A DNA stretch of 29,796 bases from Parcubacteria group bacterium GW2011_GWA2_45_30 (GCA_001001625.1 LCKU01000007.1:1-29796); one strand, 5' to 3'. Shown: positions 14,886-22,320, counted from the stretch's first letter. Program-made: numbers and translations. The notes: a model not told the origin generated them from the letters alone.

Positions 14886-16111
14886 TTTATTTCGTCCGAA
14901 GACGTTTTTGCTTCTTGATCCCCTGTTTCGAGCGAAGTCGAGGGATTGATTCTTAATTCTTGATTATCGTTTTTAACCATTCCTAAAGATATCCTGTGTT
15001 CTTTCGGGTCCGTAAAAAGTATTTTGAATTGATAGATTTTCCCGAGTTCTAGCGCTTTGCGCATATACGTTTCGGTCCCAAATTCGGAGATATGCACAAG
15101 TCCCTGGATATTTTCGCCAAGGTCGGCAAATGCTCCAAAGGGATTAAATTTGGTGATTTTGGCCTCTACCAGGTCGCCTTTTTTATATTTTTCCGTGGCT
15201 TGGGTCCACGGGTCGGGCTTCAATGCTTTTAAGGAAAGAGAAATTTTACCGGCCTGCATGTCAATAATTTTTGCGTTAACGCGGTCCCCCGGTTTTAAAA
15301 CCAAACGCGGATTTTCAATCAGCGTCCAATCAATCTCGGAAATATGTATCAGTCCTTCCAGCCCGGCTTCGTCAAATTTCATGAATGCTCCGAAATCCAC
15401 CACGCCGGTGATTTCCCCCTCCACCGTGTCCCCTGTTTTGTATTTGGTAAAAGCAGAGCGCAATGCTTCCTCTTCTTGTCCGCGTTCGGAAAAAATCAAT
15501 TTATTTTCTTTGGAGTTAACATCTATTATTTTTACTTTCAGGGTTTGGCCGACAATTCTTTGCAGTTCTTGCAAGATTTTTTCTTTTTCGCCGCCATCCA
15601 CCCGCGGATAATGCGCCGATGTAAGTTGGGAGGTGGGCAGAAACCCCTGGACTCCGTGGGCTTCCAAAATCAGACCCCCGCGGTTGGCCTCCTGCACCGC
15701 GAGATCCAGAAGCGCTCCCTCCTGCATGAGGCGGATAAGTTCCACCCATTTTCTGTCTTCACCGGCTTCGCGCAGTGAAAGTTCACGGTAACCCTCTTCG
15801 TTGTCAAGTGAGGTAATTTTTACGCTTACCGTGTCGCCGGGTTTTAAAGCCCGCGCCGATTCGCCCGCCGCATAAAATTCCCGGCCGTAAATTACGCCAT
15901 TGCCAAAAGGCCCCAAGTCCACAAAAATCCTCGGGCCTTTCCGTTCCAAAACTATACCCTCCACAATGTCCCCGATTTTGGGAAATGCTAAAGCTGCCCC
16001 GTTTTTTAGCATCTGCTCCATGGGATGGATTGATTTGGGCTTTAAAGCCGCATTTTCTTCAAGGGCATCGTCTGTTAAGGCATTCTTTTGTTTGACAGCC
16101 ATGTTATTCAC
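14867..16111 (-). CDS. rpsA: Ribosomal protein S1, four S1 domains
   Basis: The 414-residue protein has four S1 RNA-binding OB folds, at about residues 46-115, 133-208, 226-296 and 311-378. Hallmarks are GDIVEGIVLERKGPRIFVDL, then GFLPTSQL, then TGVVDFGAFMKF with GLIHISEID, then KFNPFGAFADLGENIQGLVH. S1 holds mRNA on the 30S subunit. Four domains is short compared with six in E. coli but usual for many bacteria. The C-terminus carries a short palindromic insertion (INPSTSLETG, residues about 388-397) and ends inside the 42-bp palindrome. The promoter lies so close that the transcript would be nearly leaderless (start about 3 bases before the ATG at 16111); a second ATG at 16102 (MAVKQKN) is an alternative start. 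Diverges from the gene at 16282. Confidence 0.92.
   Translation of the reverse strand: MNNMAVKQKNALTDDALEENAALKPKSIHPMEQMLKNGAALAFPKIGDIVEGIVLERKGPRIFVDLGPFGNGVIYGREFYAAGESARALKPGDTVSVKITSLDNEEGYRELSLREAGEDRKWVELIRLMQEGALLDLAVQEANRGGLILEAHGVQGFLPTSQLTSAHYPRVDGGEKEKILQELQRIVGQTLKVKIIDVNSKENKLIFSERGQEEEALRSAFTKYKTGDTVEGEITGVVDFGAFMKFDEAGLEGLIHISEIDWTLIENPRLVLKPGDRVNAKIIDMQAGKISLSLKALKPDPWTQATEKYKKGDLVEAKITKFNPFGAFADLGENIQGLVHISEFGTETYMRKALELGKIYQFKILFTDPKEHRISLGMVKNDNQELRINPSTSLETGDQEAKTSSDEINEVRLQ
14921..14944. repeat. RPE-like palindrome inserted in frame in rpsA
   Basis: CCCTGTTTCGAGCGAAGTCG followed by AGGG is an imperfect palindrome inside the coding region, translated as NPSTSLETG. It has the same CCCT...TCGA...GGG architecture as the gyrA element at 19907-19926 and lies after the last S1 domain, where an insertion would be tolerated. 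Confidence 0.65.
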
Positions 16112-16120
16112 AATTTTTAC

Positions 16121-16149
16121 ATCATATAGGGTATTAACACATTTGGCAA
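16121..16149 (-). promoter_or_regulatory. rpsA promoter
   Basis: On the minus strand TTGCCA (16149-16144), a 17-base spacer and TATGAT (16126-16121). The start near 16114 leaves a leader of about 3 bases. The -35 overlaps that of the divergent plus-strand promoter. Confidence 0.75.
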
Positions 16150-16171
16150 GCGGGATAAATTGTGCTACAAT
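16143..16171 (+). promoter_or_regulatory. Promoter of the UlaG-like gene
   Basis: TTGGCA at 16143-16148, a 17-base spacer and TACAAT at 16166-16171 preceded by TGC (extended -10). Its -35 box is the same TTGGCAA palindromic site used on the other strand by rpsA. Confidence 0.75.
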
Positions 16172-16175
16172 TAAT

Positions 16176-16272
16176 CGCGAACAGCGCGAATAAAAACGCC
16201 TCTGGCGCTTGACGCGAACAGCGCGAACAGAAATATAAACTGTTAGTGCTGTTCGTTACTGTTAGTGCTGTT
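16176..16272 (+). repeat. Leader made of repeated words that can fold
   Basis: CGCGAACAGCGCGAA occurs at 16176-16190 and 16213-16227. CTGTTAGTGCTGTT occurs at 16240-16253 and 16259-16272. The two word types are partly complementary (CGAACAGCGCGAACAG against CTGTTAGTGCTGTTCG), giving a leader hairpin just before the start at 16282. Confidence 0.7.
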
Positions 16273-16281
16273 TATGTTTTC

Positions 16282-16926
16282 ATGGTGATAAATTGGCTCG
16301 GACAAGCATGTTTTAAAATCCAATCCGGGGAATTCGTGATGGTTATTGATCCGTTTGCCAAAGAGGTCGGTTTTGCTCCGCCTCGTTTTCGCGCAGACGC
16401 GGTTTTGGTTACCCACGCGCATTTTGATCATGCTAATTCCGCTAGTTTGACCGGGGACCCATTTGTGATTACCGGACCCGGCGAATATGAAGTGAAAGGA
16501 GTATATGTGGAAGGGATAGAAACGTTTCATGATAACTCGCAGGGCAAGGAGCGGGGCTTCAATACGATTTACCGCATTGAAATGGAAGGACTGCGTTTGG
16601 CGCATTTGGGGGATTTTGGCGAAAGCGCCATGCGGGATGAAACCGTGGAGGCGCTGGGCGATATTGATATCCTGATGATTCCGGTGGGCGGACGTTTTAC
16701 GATTGATGCGGAGGAGGCAGCCAAGGTGGTGAAACAAATAGAACCGCGATACGTAATTCCCATGCACTATAAAATTCCGGGATTAAAAATCGCCATTGAT
16801 TCTGCGGAGGATTTTTTGAAAGAAATGGGCGCGGCCAAAATTGAGGCGCAGGAAAAATTTGTAATAAAGAAAAAAGATATTGGGGAGGAAGAGAAGACAG
16901 AGGTTATTCTGCTTAAACCCGCGTAA
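16282..16926 (+). CDS. UlaG-like metallo-beta-lactamase fold hydrolase
   Basis: Read from the ATG at 16282 the protein has 214 residues and begins VINWLGQACFKIQ, the conserved first strand of the UlaG/YtnP-like beta-lactamase superfamily (PF13483 type). The metal motif is THAHFDHAN (HxHxDH), and later ligands include HLGDFGE and a final MHYK. The longer frame from a GTG at 16246 would put an unnatural hydrophobic leader in front and overlaps the leader repeats, so I reject it. Such proteins are metal-dependent hydrolases of uncertain substrate, often lactonase- or nuclease-like. No membrane helix. Transcribed divergently from rpsA; the 117-bp repeat begins right after its stop. Confidence 0.8.
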   Translation: MVINWLGQACFKIQSGEFVMVIDPFAKEVGFAPPRFRADAVLVTHAHFDHANSASLTGDPFVITGPGEYEVKGVYVEGIETFHDNSQGKERGFNTIYRIEMEGLRLAHLGDFGESAMRDETVEALGDIDILMIPVGGRFTIDAEEAAKVVKQIEPRYVIPMHYKIPGLKIAIDSAEDFLKEMGAAKIEAQEKFVIKKKDIGEEEKTEVILLKPA

Positions 16927-16929
16927 ATA

Positions 16930-17046
16930 AACGCACAAAACCCAGATATGCACAAAACCCATTTAGCTAAATTTCTAATTACCTAATTGTCTAATTTCTA
17001 ATAAAATGTCCAATAAAGAAATTAAGAATTTAGGCCTTAGAAATTT
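16930..17046 (+). repeat. Start-codon-bearing repeat, copy 1
   Basis: This 117-bp unit is identical to copy 3 (22327-22443) except for two bases. It is itself an imperfect hairpin: AAATTTCTAA near 16969 pairs with TTAGAAATTT at its end. It contains ATG at 17006 opening a 17-codon frame, MSNKEIKNLGLRNFINT, whose TGA overlaps the ATG of the next gene (ATGA at 17056-17059). Confidence 0.92.
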
Positions 17047-17059
17047 CATTAACACATGA
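17006..17059 (+). CDS. Possible leader peptide carried by repeat copy 1
   Basis: The frame MSNKEIKNLGLRNFINT starts within the repeat and ends in a 4-base ATGA overlap with the gene at 17056, the arrangement used for translational coupling. No Shine-Dalgarno precedes it. The same first 14 residues open the long gene at 22403. Whether it is translated is unknown. Confidence 0.35.
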   Translation: MSNKEIKNLGLRNFINT

Positions 17060-17535
17060 AACCAATTTTGCGAGTTATTGAAATAGTCCGGGATTGGCCC
17101 GAAGAAGCGCGCCGCCTGCTGGCGGGCGTGATTTTGGTATGCGCCGCAATTTTCATGTTTTTCAGCTGGGGAGCATCAACTTCTTCGCGGCTGGCGGATT
17201 TATCATCCGATGGGGTTTCATCGGTGTTTAACGCCGGAGGCGCTACTCCGATTTCGCCCGAAATTATAGCCGAACTTCCCGTCGGGGCCCGCGAAGCCGT
17301 GGGGCCGCTGGCCGGAATTGCGGAATCCATGAAGTCCTCTGCCGAGTTTTTTACCAGCCGTCTGCGTTATGGCGCGCCGCAGGAAAAAAGTATTGGTGCC
17401 GGCTGGAACTTGTCATGGATTAAAAATGCCGGACGCGCGGTGAAATCCGCAGCCGCGATTATAGCATCCGAATTTTCCGAACGGACGCGTAATTTACTTA
17501 AACCATTTTTGTCAGGGGAAGGAGGAGTTTTTTAA
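17056..17535 (+). CDS. Hypothetical single-pass membrane protein
   Basis: The 159-residue protein has a short basic cytoplasmic start (RVIEIVRDWPEEARRLL), one membrane helix at about residues 22-40 (AGVILVCAAIFMFFSWG), then a Ser/Ala/Gly-rich extracytoplasmic region with small helices. No family recognised. Its ATG overlaps the stop of the repeat-borne peptide, suggesting coupled translation. It precedes gyrA, but a second copy of the repeat lies between them. It could belong to the same envelope machinery as the pilin-like proteins further right, though nothing specific shows this. Confidence 0.7.
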   Translation: MKPILRVIEIVRDWPEEARRLLAGVILVCAAIFMFFSWGASTSSRLADLSSDGVSSVFNAGGATPISPEIIAELPVGAREAVGPLAGIAESMKSSAEFFTSRLRYGAPQEKSIGAGWNLSWIKNAGRAVKSAAAIIASEFSERTRNLLKPFLSGEGGVF

Positions 17536-17539
17536 AGAT

Positions 17540-17618
17540 AAATTTCTAATCGTCTAATTCACCTAATTTCTAATAAAATGTCCAATAAAGAAATTAAGAA
17601 TTTAGGCCTTAGAAATTT
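17540..17618 (+). repeat. Start-codon-bearing repeat, copy 2 (shorter)
   Basis: This 79-bp unit shares its last ~52 bases exactly with copies 1 and 3, while its left arm is rearranged. It again folds on itself and encodes MSNKEIKNLGLRNFIR from the ATG at 17578, ending at 17628, 33 bases before the gyrA start. Confidence 0.9.
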
Positions 17619-17661
17619 TATTAGGTGAATTAGGAATTAGGTGAATTTGGAATTTTTATTC

Positions 17662-20244
17662 ATGTCTGATATTGGCAAAATACAACAAATAGAAATAGTG
17701 GATGAAATGAGAGAGTCATACCTTGACTACGCGATGTCTGTTATCGTCGCGCGCGCCCTGCCGGATGTCCGGGACGGTTTAAAACCCGTGCACCGCCGCA
17801 TTTTATATTCCATGCACGATATGGGCCTGACGCATACGGTTAAATTCCGCAAATCAGCGGCGATTGTCGGCGATTGTCTTGGAAAATATCATCCGCATGG
17901 CGACATAGCGGTGTATGACACCCTGGTGCGTCTGGCGCAGAATTTCTCACTGCGCTACACCCTGATTGACGGCCAGGGGAATTTTGGCTCAATTGACGGG
18001 GATTCCGCGGCAGCGATGCGCTACACGGAGGCAAGAATGACTCGCATTGGCGAGGAACTTTTACGCGATATTGAAAAAGACACGGTGAATTTCCGGCCCA
18101 ATTATGACGGAACGCGCCATGAACCGATTGTACTCCCCTCCTCCATTCCCAATTTGATTCTAAATGGCACGATCGGGATTGCGGTGGGCATGGCAACCAA
18201 TATTCCTCCGCATAATATGACGGAGGTTGTGGATGCGCTTATCCATCTCATCAATCATCCCAAGGTCTCCAATGACGATTTAATGGAGTTTGTGAAAGGA
18301 CCGGATTTTCCAACCGGCGGAATTATTTTTGATGAAAAAGAAATTCGCGCAACCTATGCCGCGGGCAAGGGCGCGATTTTAAACCGCGGAGTAGCGGAAG
18401 TTACCGAAGATGCCAGGGGGCATGCGCAGATTATAATTACCGAAATTCCCTATCAGGTGAATAAAGCCGAACTTATTGAAACTATTGCCAATATGGTGCA
18501 TGAAAAGCGGCTGGAAGGCATCCGCGATATCCGGGATGAATCGGACAAAGACGGATTGCGGGTCGTGATTGAATTAAAACAAGACGCCCATCCGCAAAAA
18601 GTGCTTAACAATCTTTATCAGCACACGGACCTGGAAAAAAGTTTTCATTTGAATATGCTGGCCTTAGTGGATGGAATCCAGCCGCAGGTTTTGTCGTTAA
18701 AAAGCGTTCTGGAAGAGTTTGCGAAGCATCGAATAGATGTGGTGACCAGGCGCACGAAATTTGATCTGGCGCGGACGCGCGAGCGCATCCATATTTTGGA
18801 GGGTTTGAAAAAAGCGCTGGATAATATTGACCGCGTAATTGAAACCATCAAAAAATCCGCGGATAAAGACGAGGCGCGGACGAATTTGATGAAAAAATTC
18901 GGGCTTTCCGAAATCCAGGCGAGTGCCATTTTGGAGATGCGCCTGCAAAGTTTGGCCGGATTGGAGCGCCAAAAAATCGAGGCGGAATTGAAAGAAAAAA
19001 ATGCGCTGGCGCGTTCATTAGAGGCCCTTCTTAAAGATCCGCAGAAAATCCGCGCCGAAATCATAAAAGAACTCGGAGATATAAAACAAAAATATGGCGA
19101 CGAGCGCCGGACCAAAGTTGTGAAATCCTCCCCCAGGGAATTTTCCGAGGAGGATTTGATAGCGGATGAAGAAGTGGTGGTGGTGCTGACGCGCGGCGGA
19201 TATATCAAGCGTATCAAGCCCGAAAATTATCGTATGCAAAAACGCGGCGGCAAAGGGCTGATCGGCATAGAAACCAAAGAGGAAGATGCGGTGGAGCGCC
19301 TGATAACTTGCCATACCCATTCGTCTCTGCTTTTTTTCACGGATTCCGGGAAAATTTACGAAGTGCGGGCCTATGAGGTGCCGGAGGGTTCGCGCACGTC
19401 CAAGGGCAAAACCATTTTTAACTTTTTGTCCATTGCGCAGGGCGAGCACGTGACCTCAATTCTTGCGGTTCCGAAAAAAGATAAGAAAAAAGACAAGGCC
19501 GCCGGATATACCCCGTTACATTCCAAGAATTCATCGTCTCAAAATGGCACGGGTGAAAAATTATCTAAATCGCAGCCGCAAGATCGAAAAAACCATAAGA
19601 ATGTAACGGGGTATATAGTTATGGTTACGCAAAATGGTATAATAAAGAAAGTGGACTCCTCGGTTTTTGAAAACGTGCGCCGTTCCGGACTCATTGCCAT
19701 AAATTTGAAAAAAGGAGATGCGCTTGATTTTGCGGAACTTACCACCGGCTTTGATGAATTGATCCTTGCCACCAAACAGGGTCAAGCCATTCATTTCAAA
19801 GAAACCGATGTGCGGCCCATGGGCCGCACCGCCGCCGGAGTTAAAGCCATCCGGCTCAAGAAAAATGATTTGGTTGTCGGCATGGGCGTAGTCAATAACC
19901 AGCCCGCCCTGAGTCGAGTCGAAGGGTTACCTACTACTGGCAACCAGAGATTATTGGTAATTATGGATCAGGGCTACGGCAAGCAAACGCTTATTAAGCA
20001 ATATAAAATTCAGCGTCGCGGAGGATCCGGAATCAAAACAGCCAAAGTAACTTCCAAAACCGGATCCGTGGTCGGAGCATATGTCATTGGCGCCGAGGAG
20101 ACCGAACTCATTGCAATTTCCCGCAAAGGCCAGGTTATTCGTACTGGACTTTCTTCCATTCCGACTTTGGGACGCGCAACCCAGGGAGTAAGAATTATGA
20201 AATTGAATCCCGGGGACGCGGTGGCGTCGATAACTACATTATGA
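17662..20244 (+). CDS. gyrA: DNA gyrase subunit A
   Basis: The 860-residue protein is the catalytic subunit of gyrase, which passes DNA through a double-strand break. Seen: YLDYAMSVIVARALPDVRDG, KPVHRRILYSM, HPHGDIAVYDTLVRLAQ and the catalytic Tyr121 in AAMRYTEAR. The C-terminal DNA-wrapping domain shows gyrase-box-like motifs (QKRGGKG and IQRRGGSG), favouring GyrA over ParC. The position of E. coli Ser83 is Ile82 here; the Asp87 equivalent is kept. Two in-frame insertions disturb the C-terminal domain: about residues 615-652, bounded by an 18-bp inverted repeat, and about 749-755 (LSRVEG, a small palindrome). I chose the ATG at 17662 (SDIGKIQQIEIVDEMRESY), since the earlier ATG/GTG codons at 17641 fall in repeat-derived sequence. 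No ribosome site is visible. Confidence 0.93.
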   Translation: MSDIGKIQQIEIVDEMRESYLDYAMSVIVARALPDVRDGLKPVHRRILYSMHDMGLTHTVKFRKSAAIVGDCLGKYHPHGDIAVYDTLVRLAQNFSLRYTLIDGQGNFGSIDGDSAAAMRYTEARMTRIGEELLRDIEKDTVNFRPNYDGTRHEPIVLPSSIPNLILNGTIGIAVGMATNIPPHNMTEVVDALIHLINHPKVSNDDLMEFVKGPDFPTGGIIFDEKEIRATYAAGKGAILNRGVAEVTEDARGHAQIIITEIPYQVNKAELIETIANMVHEKRLEGIRDIRDESDKDGLRVVIELKQDAHPQKVLNNLYQHTDLEKSFHLNMLALVDGIQPQVLSLKSVLEEFAKHRIDVVTRRTKFDLARTRERIHILEGLKKALDNIDRVIETIKKSADKDEARTNLMKKFGLSEIQASAILEMRLQSLAGLERQKIEAELKEKNALARSLEALLKDPQKIRAEIIKELGDIKQKYGDERRTKVVKSSPREFSEEDLIADEEVVVVLTRGGYIKRIKPENYRMQKRGGKGLIGIETKEEDAVERLITCHTHSSLLFFTDSGKIYEVRAYEVPEGSRTSKGKTIFNFLSIAQGEHVTSILAVPKKDKKKDKAAGYTPLHSKNSSSQNGTGEKLSKSQPQDRKNHKNVTGYIVMVTQNGIIKKVDSSVFENVRRSGLIAINLKKGDALDFAELTTGFDELILATKQGQAIHFKETDVRPMGRTAAGVKAIRLKKNDLVVGMGVVNNQPALSRVEGLPTTGNQRLLVIMDQGYGKQTLIKQYKIQRRGGSGIKTAKVTSKTGSVVGAYVIGAEETELIAISRKGQVIRTGLSSIPTLGRATQGVRIMKLNPGDAVASITTL
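19506..19616. repeat. In-frame insertion in gyrA bounded by an 18-bp perfect inverted repeat
   Basis: Arms ATATACCCCGTTACATTC (19506-19523) and its exact complement (19599-19616) enclose 75 bases. The insert is translated as a polar, Ser/Asn/Gln/Lys-rich loop (GYTPLHSK ... NVTGYI) between two strands of a C-terminal blade. It looks like a small MITE or palindromic element that kept the frame open. Confidence 0.85.
19907..19926. repeat. RPE-like palindrome inserted in frame in gyrA
   Basis: CCCTGAGTCGAGTCGAAGGG is a nearly perfect 20-bp palindrome inside the coding sequence, read as ALSRVEG. It shares its layout with 14921-14944 in rpsA. Confidence 0.7.
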
Positions 20245-20247
20245 CGA

Positions 20248-20304
20248 GTATCAAGTATTAAAAATCAAGTATTAAGGACGGCCTTAATACTTAATACTGG
20301 ATAC
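20248..20304. repeat. Nested inverted repeat after gyrA
   Basis: AGTATCAAGTATTAA pairs with TTAATACTGGATACT as outer arms, and AAGTATTAAGG (20267-20277) pairs perfectly with CCTTAATACTT (20282-20292) inside. It may end gyrA transcription, though no U-tract follows. It fills the gap to the GTG at 20320. Confidence 0.7.
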
Positions 20305-20319
20305 TTATTACTTACTACT

Positions 20320-20865
20320 GTGGATTCTTCTCCATCATTTCTTGATCCAGAAAAAGTTGTCAAGCAATTTAATTTGTCTGCGGGGGATCACGTTGCGGAT
20401 TTTGGCGCCGGGCACGGGTACTTAACAATTCCCATGGCGCGGATCGTGGGCGGGGACGGTAAAATTTTCGCGCTTGATATCCAGAAAAATTCCCTGGACA
20501 TGATTCGTTCCAAGGCGCGCCTCGAACATTTGCTTAATATCGAAACTATTTGGTCGGATCTGGAGGAGCCGCAAGGGTCGCATATCAAGGCCGGTTATAT
20601 TGACTTTGCGGTGATCGCAAATATCTTGTTTCAGTTGGAAAATAAAAATACGGTTTTTAACGAGGCCTATCGGATTTTGCGCAAGGACGGAAAATTGGCC
20701 GCTCTGGAATGGGAGGGAACATTGCAAAGTTCGCTTGGTCCCCCCCTGGAACTCCGCATCCCCAAAGAAGAAACCGTGCGTCTGGCAACCGATGCCGGAT
20801 TTAAATTGGAACGGGAATTTGACGGAGGAACGCACCACTATGGATTATTGTTTAAGAAACAATAA
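20320..20865 (+). CDS. Class I SAM-dependent methyltransferase
   Basis: The 181-residue protein has the Rossmann-type methyltransferase motifs: motif I VADFGAGHGYLTIPMA (about 25-40), an acidic end of strand two in FALDIQKNSLDMI, and a motif near IDFAVIANILFQLEN. A YRILRKDGKLAALEWEG loop follows, as in UbiE/COQ5 or arsenite methyltransferase-like enzymes. The substrate cannot be told. It starts at GTG (20320) with no ribosome site, directly after the nested inverted repeat. Its stop codon lies in a perfect hairpin. It may be co-transcribed with gyrA. Confidence 0.82.
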   Translation: MDSSPSFLDPEKVVKQFNLSAGDHVADFGAGHGYLTIPMARIVGGDGKIFALDIQKNSLDMIRSKARLEHLLNIETIWSDLEEPQGSHIKAGYIDFAVIANILFQLENKNTVFNEAYRILRKDGKLAALEWEGTLQSSLGPPLELRIPKEETVRLATDAGFKLEREFDGGTHHYGLLFKKQ

Positions 20866-20869
20866 TCCA
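20841..20869 (+). terminator. Perfect hairpin spanning the methyltransferase stop codon
   Basis: TGGATTATTGTTT-AAG-AAACAATAATCCA is a perfect 13-bp stem whose right arm contains the stop TAA (20863-20865). No strong U-tract follows. Confidence 0.6.
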
Positions 20870-20870
20870 T

Positions 20871-21003
20871 AAATTCGAAGCACAAAATCTAAAATCCTAA
20901 ACAAATTCTAAATGATTAAAATCTCAAATTCCAAACGCGTTTCTATATTTAGAATTTAAAATTTAGGGATTGTTTCGAATTTCGATATTAGGATTTCGAA
21001 TTT
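20871..21003. repeat. AT-rich word-repeat inverted repeat
   Basis: AAATTCGAA (20871-20879) and TTCGAATTT (20995-21003) bound a 133-bp stretch built from variants of AAATCTAAAATCCTAAAC on the left and their complements on the right. It fills the whole gap between two genes. Confidence 0.7.
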
Positions 21004-21012
21004 TATAGCATT

Positions 21013-22320
21013 ATGGCTGATCAAAAAACAATAGTTTACGCAGTGTTCGGGGTTGTGGGGCTTATTGTGGTCCTGCTGGTTTTCGGTTTTTTGTTCGGCC
21101 GGGAAGAATCCGAGTCGCTTTCGGCCGATCTTAAATTTTGGGGCTACGGAGATGATGAGTATGTTTGGCGCGACATAATTTCCGGCTATGCCGAAAAATA
21201 TAGCGGTTCTTCGGTTACCTATACGCGCCTGAATGACCAGACATATGAGGACACGATTGTGAACCGTTTGGCCGCCGGGACGGGCCCGGATATTTTTATG
21301 TTAAAAAATACCGCGGTGGTTAAGCATGCGGATAAGATTGTGCCCCTGCCCCAGGATTATTTCCAATTCTATCCAAAGGACTTTAAGAAAACCTTTGCGG
21401 ATATTGCTACCGACGAATTGCTCGCCGGACCGCAAAATGCGTTTTTGCGTTTGGACAGCGAGCAAATAGTCGGATTCCCGCTTTATGTTGACGCACTGGC
21501 GCTTTTTTATCATAAGGATCTTTTTAATAGTTCCGGTATCGCGACTCCTCCGGTAACCTGGGATGATTTGCTTGAAGCGTCAAGAAAAGTGACTAAACTC
21601 GCCTTTGGAGGCGGGATTGAAAAAGCCGGTGCCGCCTTGGGAACATATGCCAATGTGGAGCGCGCTTTTGAGATTTTAAGTTCGCTCCTTATGCAACAGG
21701 GAAGCCCTATTATTGACCGTCGCACCAAAGACGTCCGGCTGGATGCGGCCGCCAGCAATGTTTTACAGTTTTATACGTCATTTTCCAATCAAACCAAGCA
21801 AAATTATTCCTGGTCCGGACGCATGCCTAATTCCTTTGAGGCGCTGGCGCGCGGAGATGCGGCCATAGCATTCGGCACTGCCACCGATATGCAAAGAATT
21901 CTGGCCAAAAATCCCCATTTGCGCCTGGGAATCGCTGTCTTGCCCCAGCGCAAGGGATCCACTGTGTCGGTTACCCAGGGTGAATATGCGGTTTTGGCGG
22001 TGTCGCGTCTTTCCCCGAATCCCTTGGCCGCCTGGCAATTCATCCGCTATGCCACAGATCCGGAACAATCCCAAAAATACTTGGAAAAAACCTTGCGCGC
22101 TCCGGCGCGCCGCGATCTGATCGCCAAAGGAACATCCTCCGAGGCACTTGACGTGTTTTATCGTTCAGCCCTTATTGCCAAAAGTTGGCCGGTGCCGGAT
22201 GAGCGCAGAACCAAATTTATTTTTCAGGATGCGGTAGAATCAATACTAAGCGGGGCATCGGACCCGTCCCGCGCCGCCCAGAATTTGTCCCAGCAATTAC
22301 AGTTATTATTGCCGAAGTAG
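21013..22320 (+). CDS. Membrane-anchored extracellular solute-binding protein (family 1 type)
   Basis: The 435-residue protein starts with an uncleaved-looking membrane helix at residues 6-29 (IVYAVFGVVGLIVVLLVFGF) in place of a lipobox. It continues as an ABC sugar-type solute-binding protein: LKFWGYGDDEYVWRDIISGY, then AAGTGPDIFMLKN, GFPLYVDALALFYHKDLF, PPVTWDDLLEASRKVTKL, and late AWQFIRYATDPEQSQKYLE. Such proteins capture oligosaccharides or other solutes at the cell surface. No permease or ATPase gene is adjacent, so it may serve a distant transporter, act as a sensor, or simply bind. No ribosome site is visible before the ATG. Confidence 0.85.
   Translation: MADQKTIVYAVFGVVGLIVVLLVFGFLFGREESESLSADLKFWGYGDDEYVWRDIISGYAEKYSGSSVTYTRLNDQTYEDTIVNRLAAGTGPDIFMLKNTAVVKHADKIVPLPQDYFQFYPKDFKKTFADIATDELLAGPQNAFLRLDSEQIVGFPLYVDALALFYHKDLFNSSGIATPPVTWDDLLEASRKVTKLAFGGGIEKAGAALGTYANVERAFEILSSLLMQQGSPIIDRRTKDVRLDAAASNVLQFYTSFSNQTKQNYSWSGRMPNSFEALARGDAAIAFGTATDMQRILAKNPHLRLGIAVLPQRKGSTVSVTQGEYAVLAVSRLSPNPLAAWQFIRYATDPEQSQKYLEKTLRAPARRDLIAKGTSSEALDVFYRSALIAKSWPVPDERRTKFIFQDAVESILSGASDPSRAAQNLSQQLQLLLPK

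Noticed and set aside
15057..15778. Plus-strand frames inside rpsA
   Set aside because: rpsA with four S1 domains explains the region fully.
16246..16281. Upstream GTG start giving a hydrophobic extension to the UlaG-like protein
   Set aside because: The extension is translated from the leader repeats, and the conserved fold begins at VINWLGQACF.
17641..17661. Upstream start for GyrA giving seven extra residues
   Set aside because: They come from repeat-derived sequence, and GyrA proteins normally begin close to the SDIGKIQQIEI-like segment.
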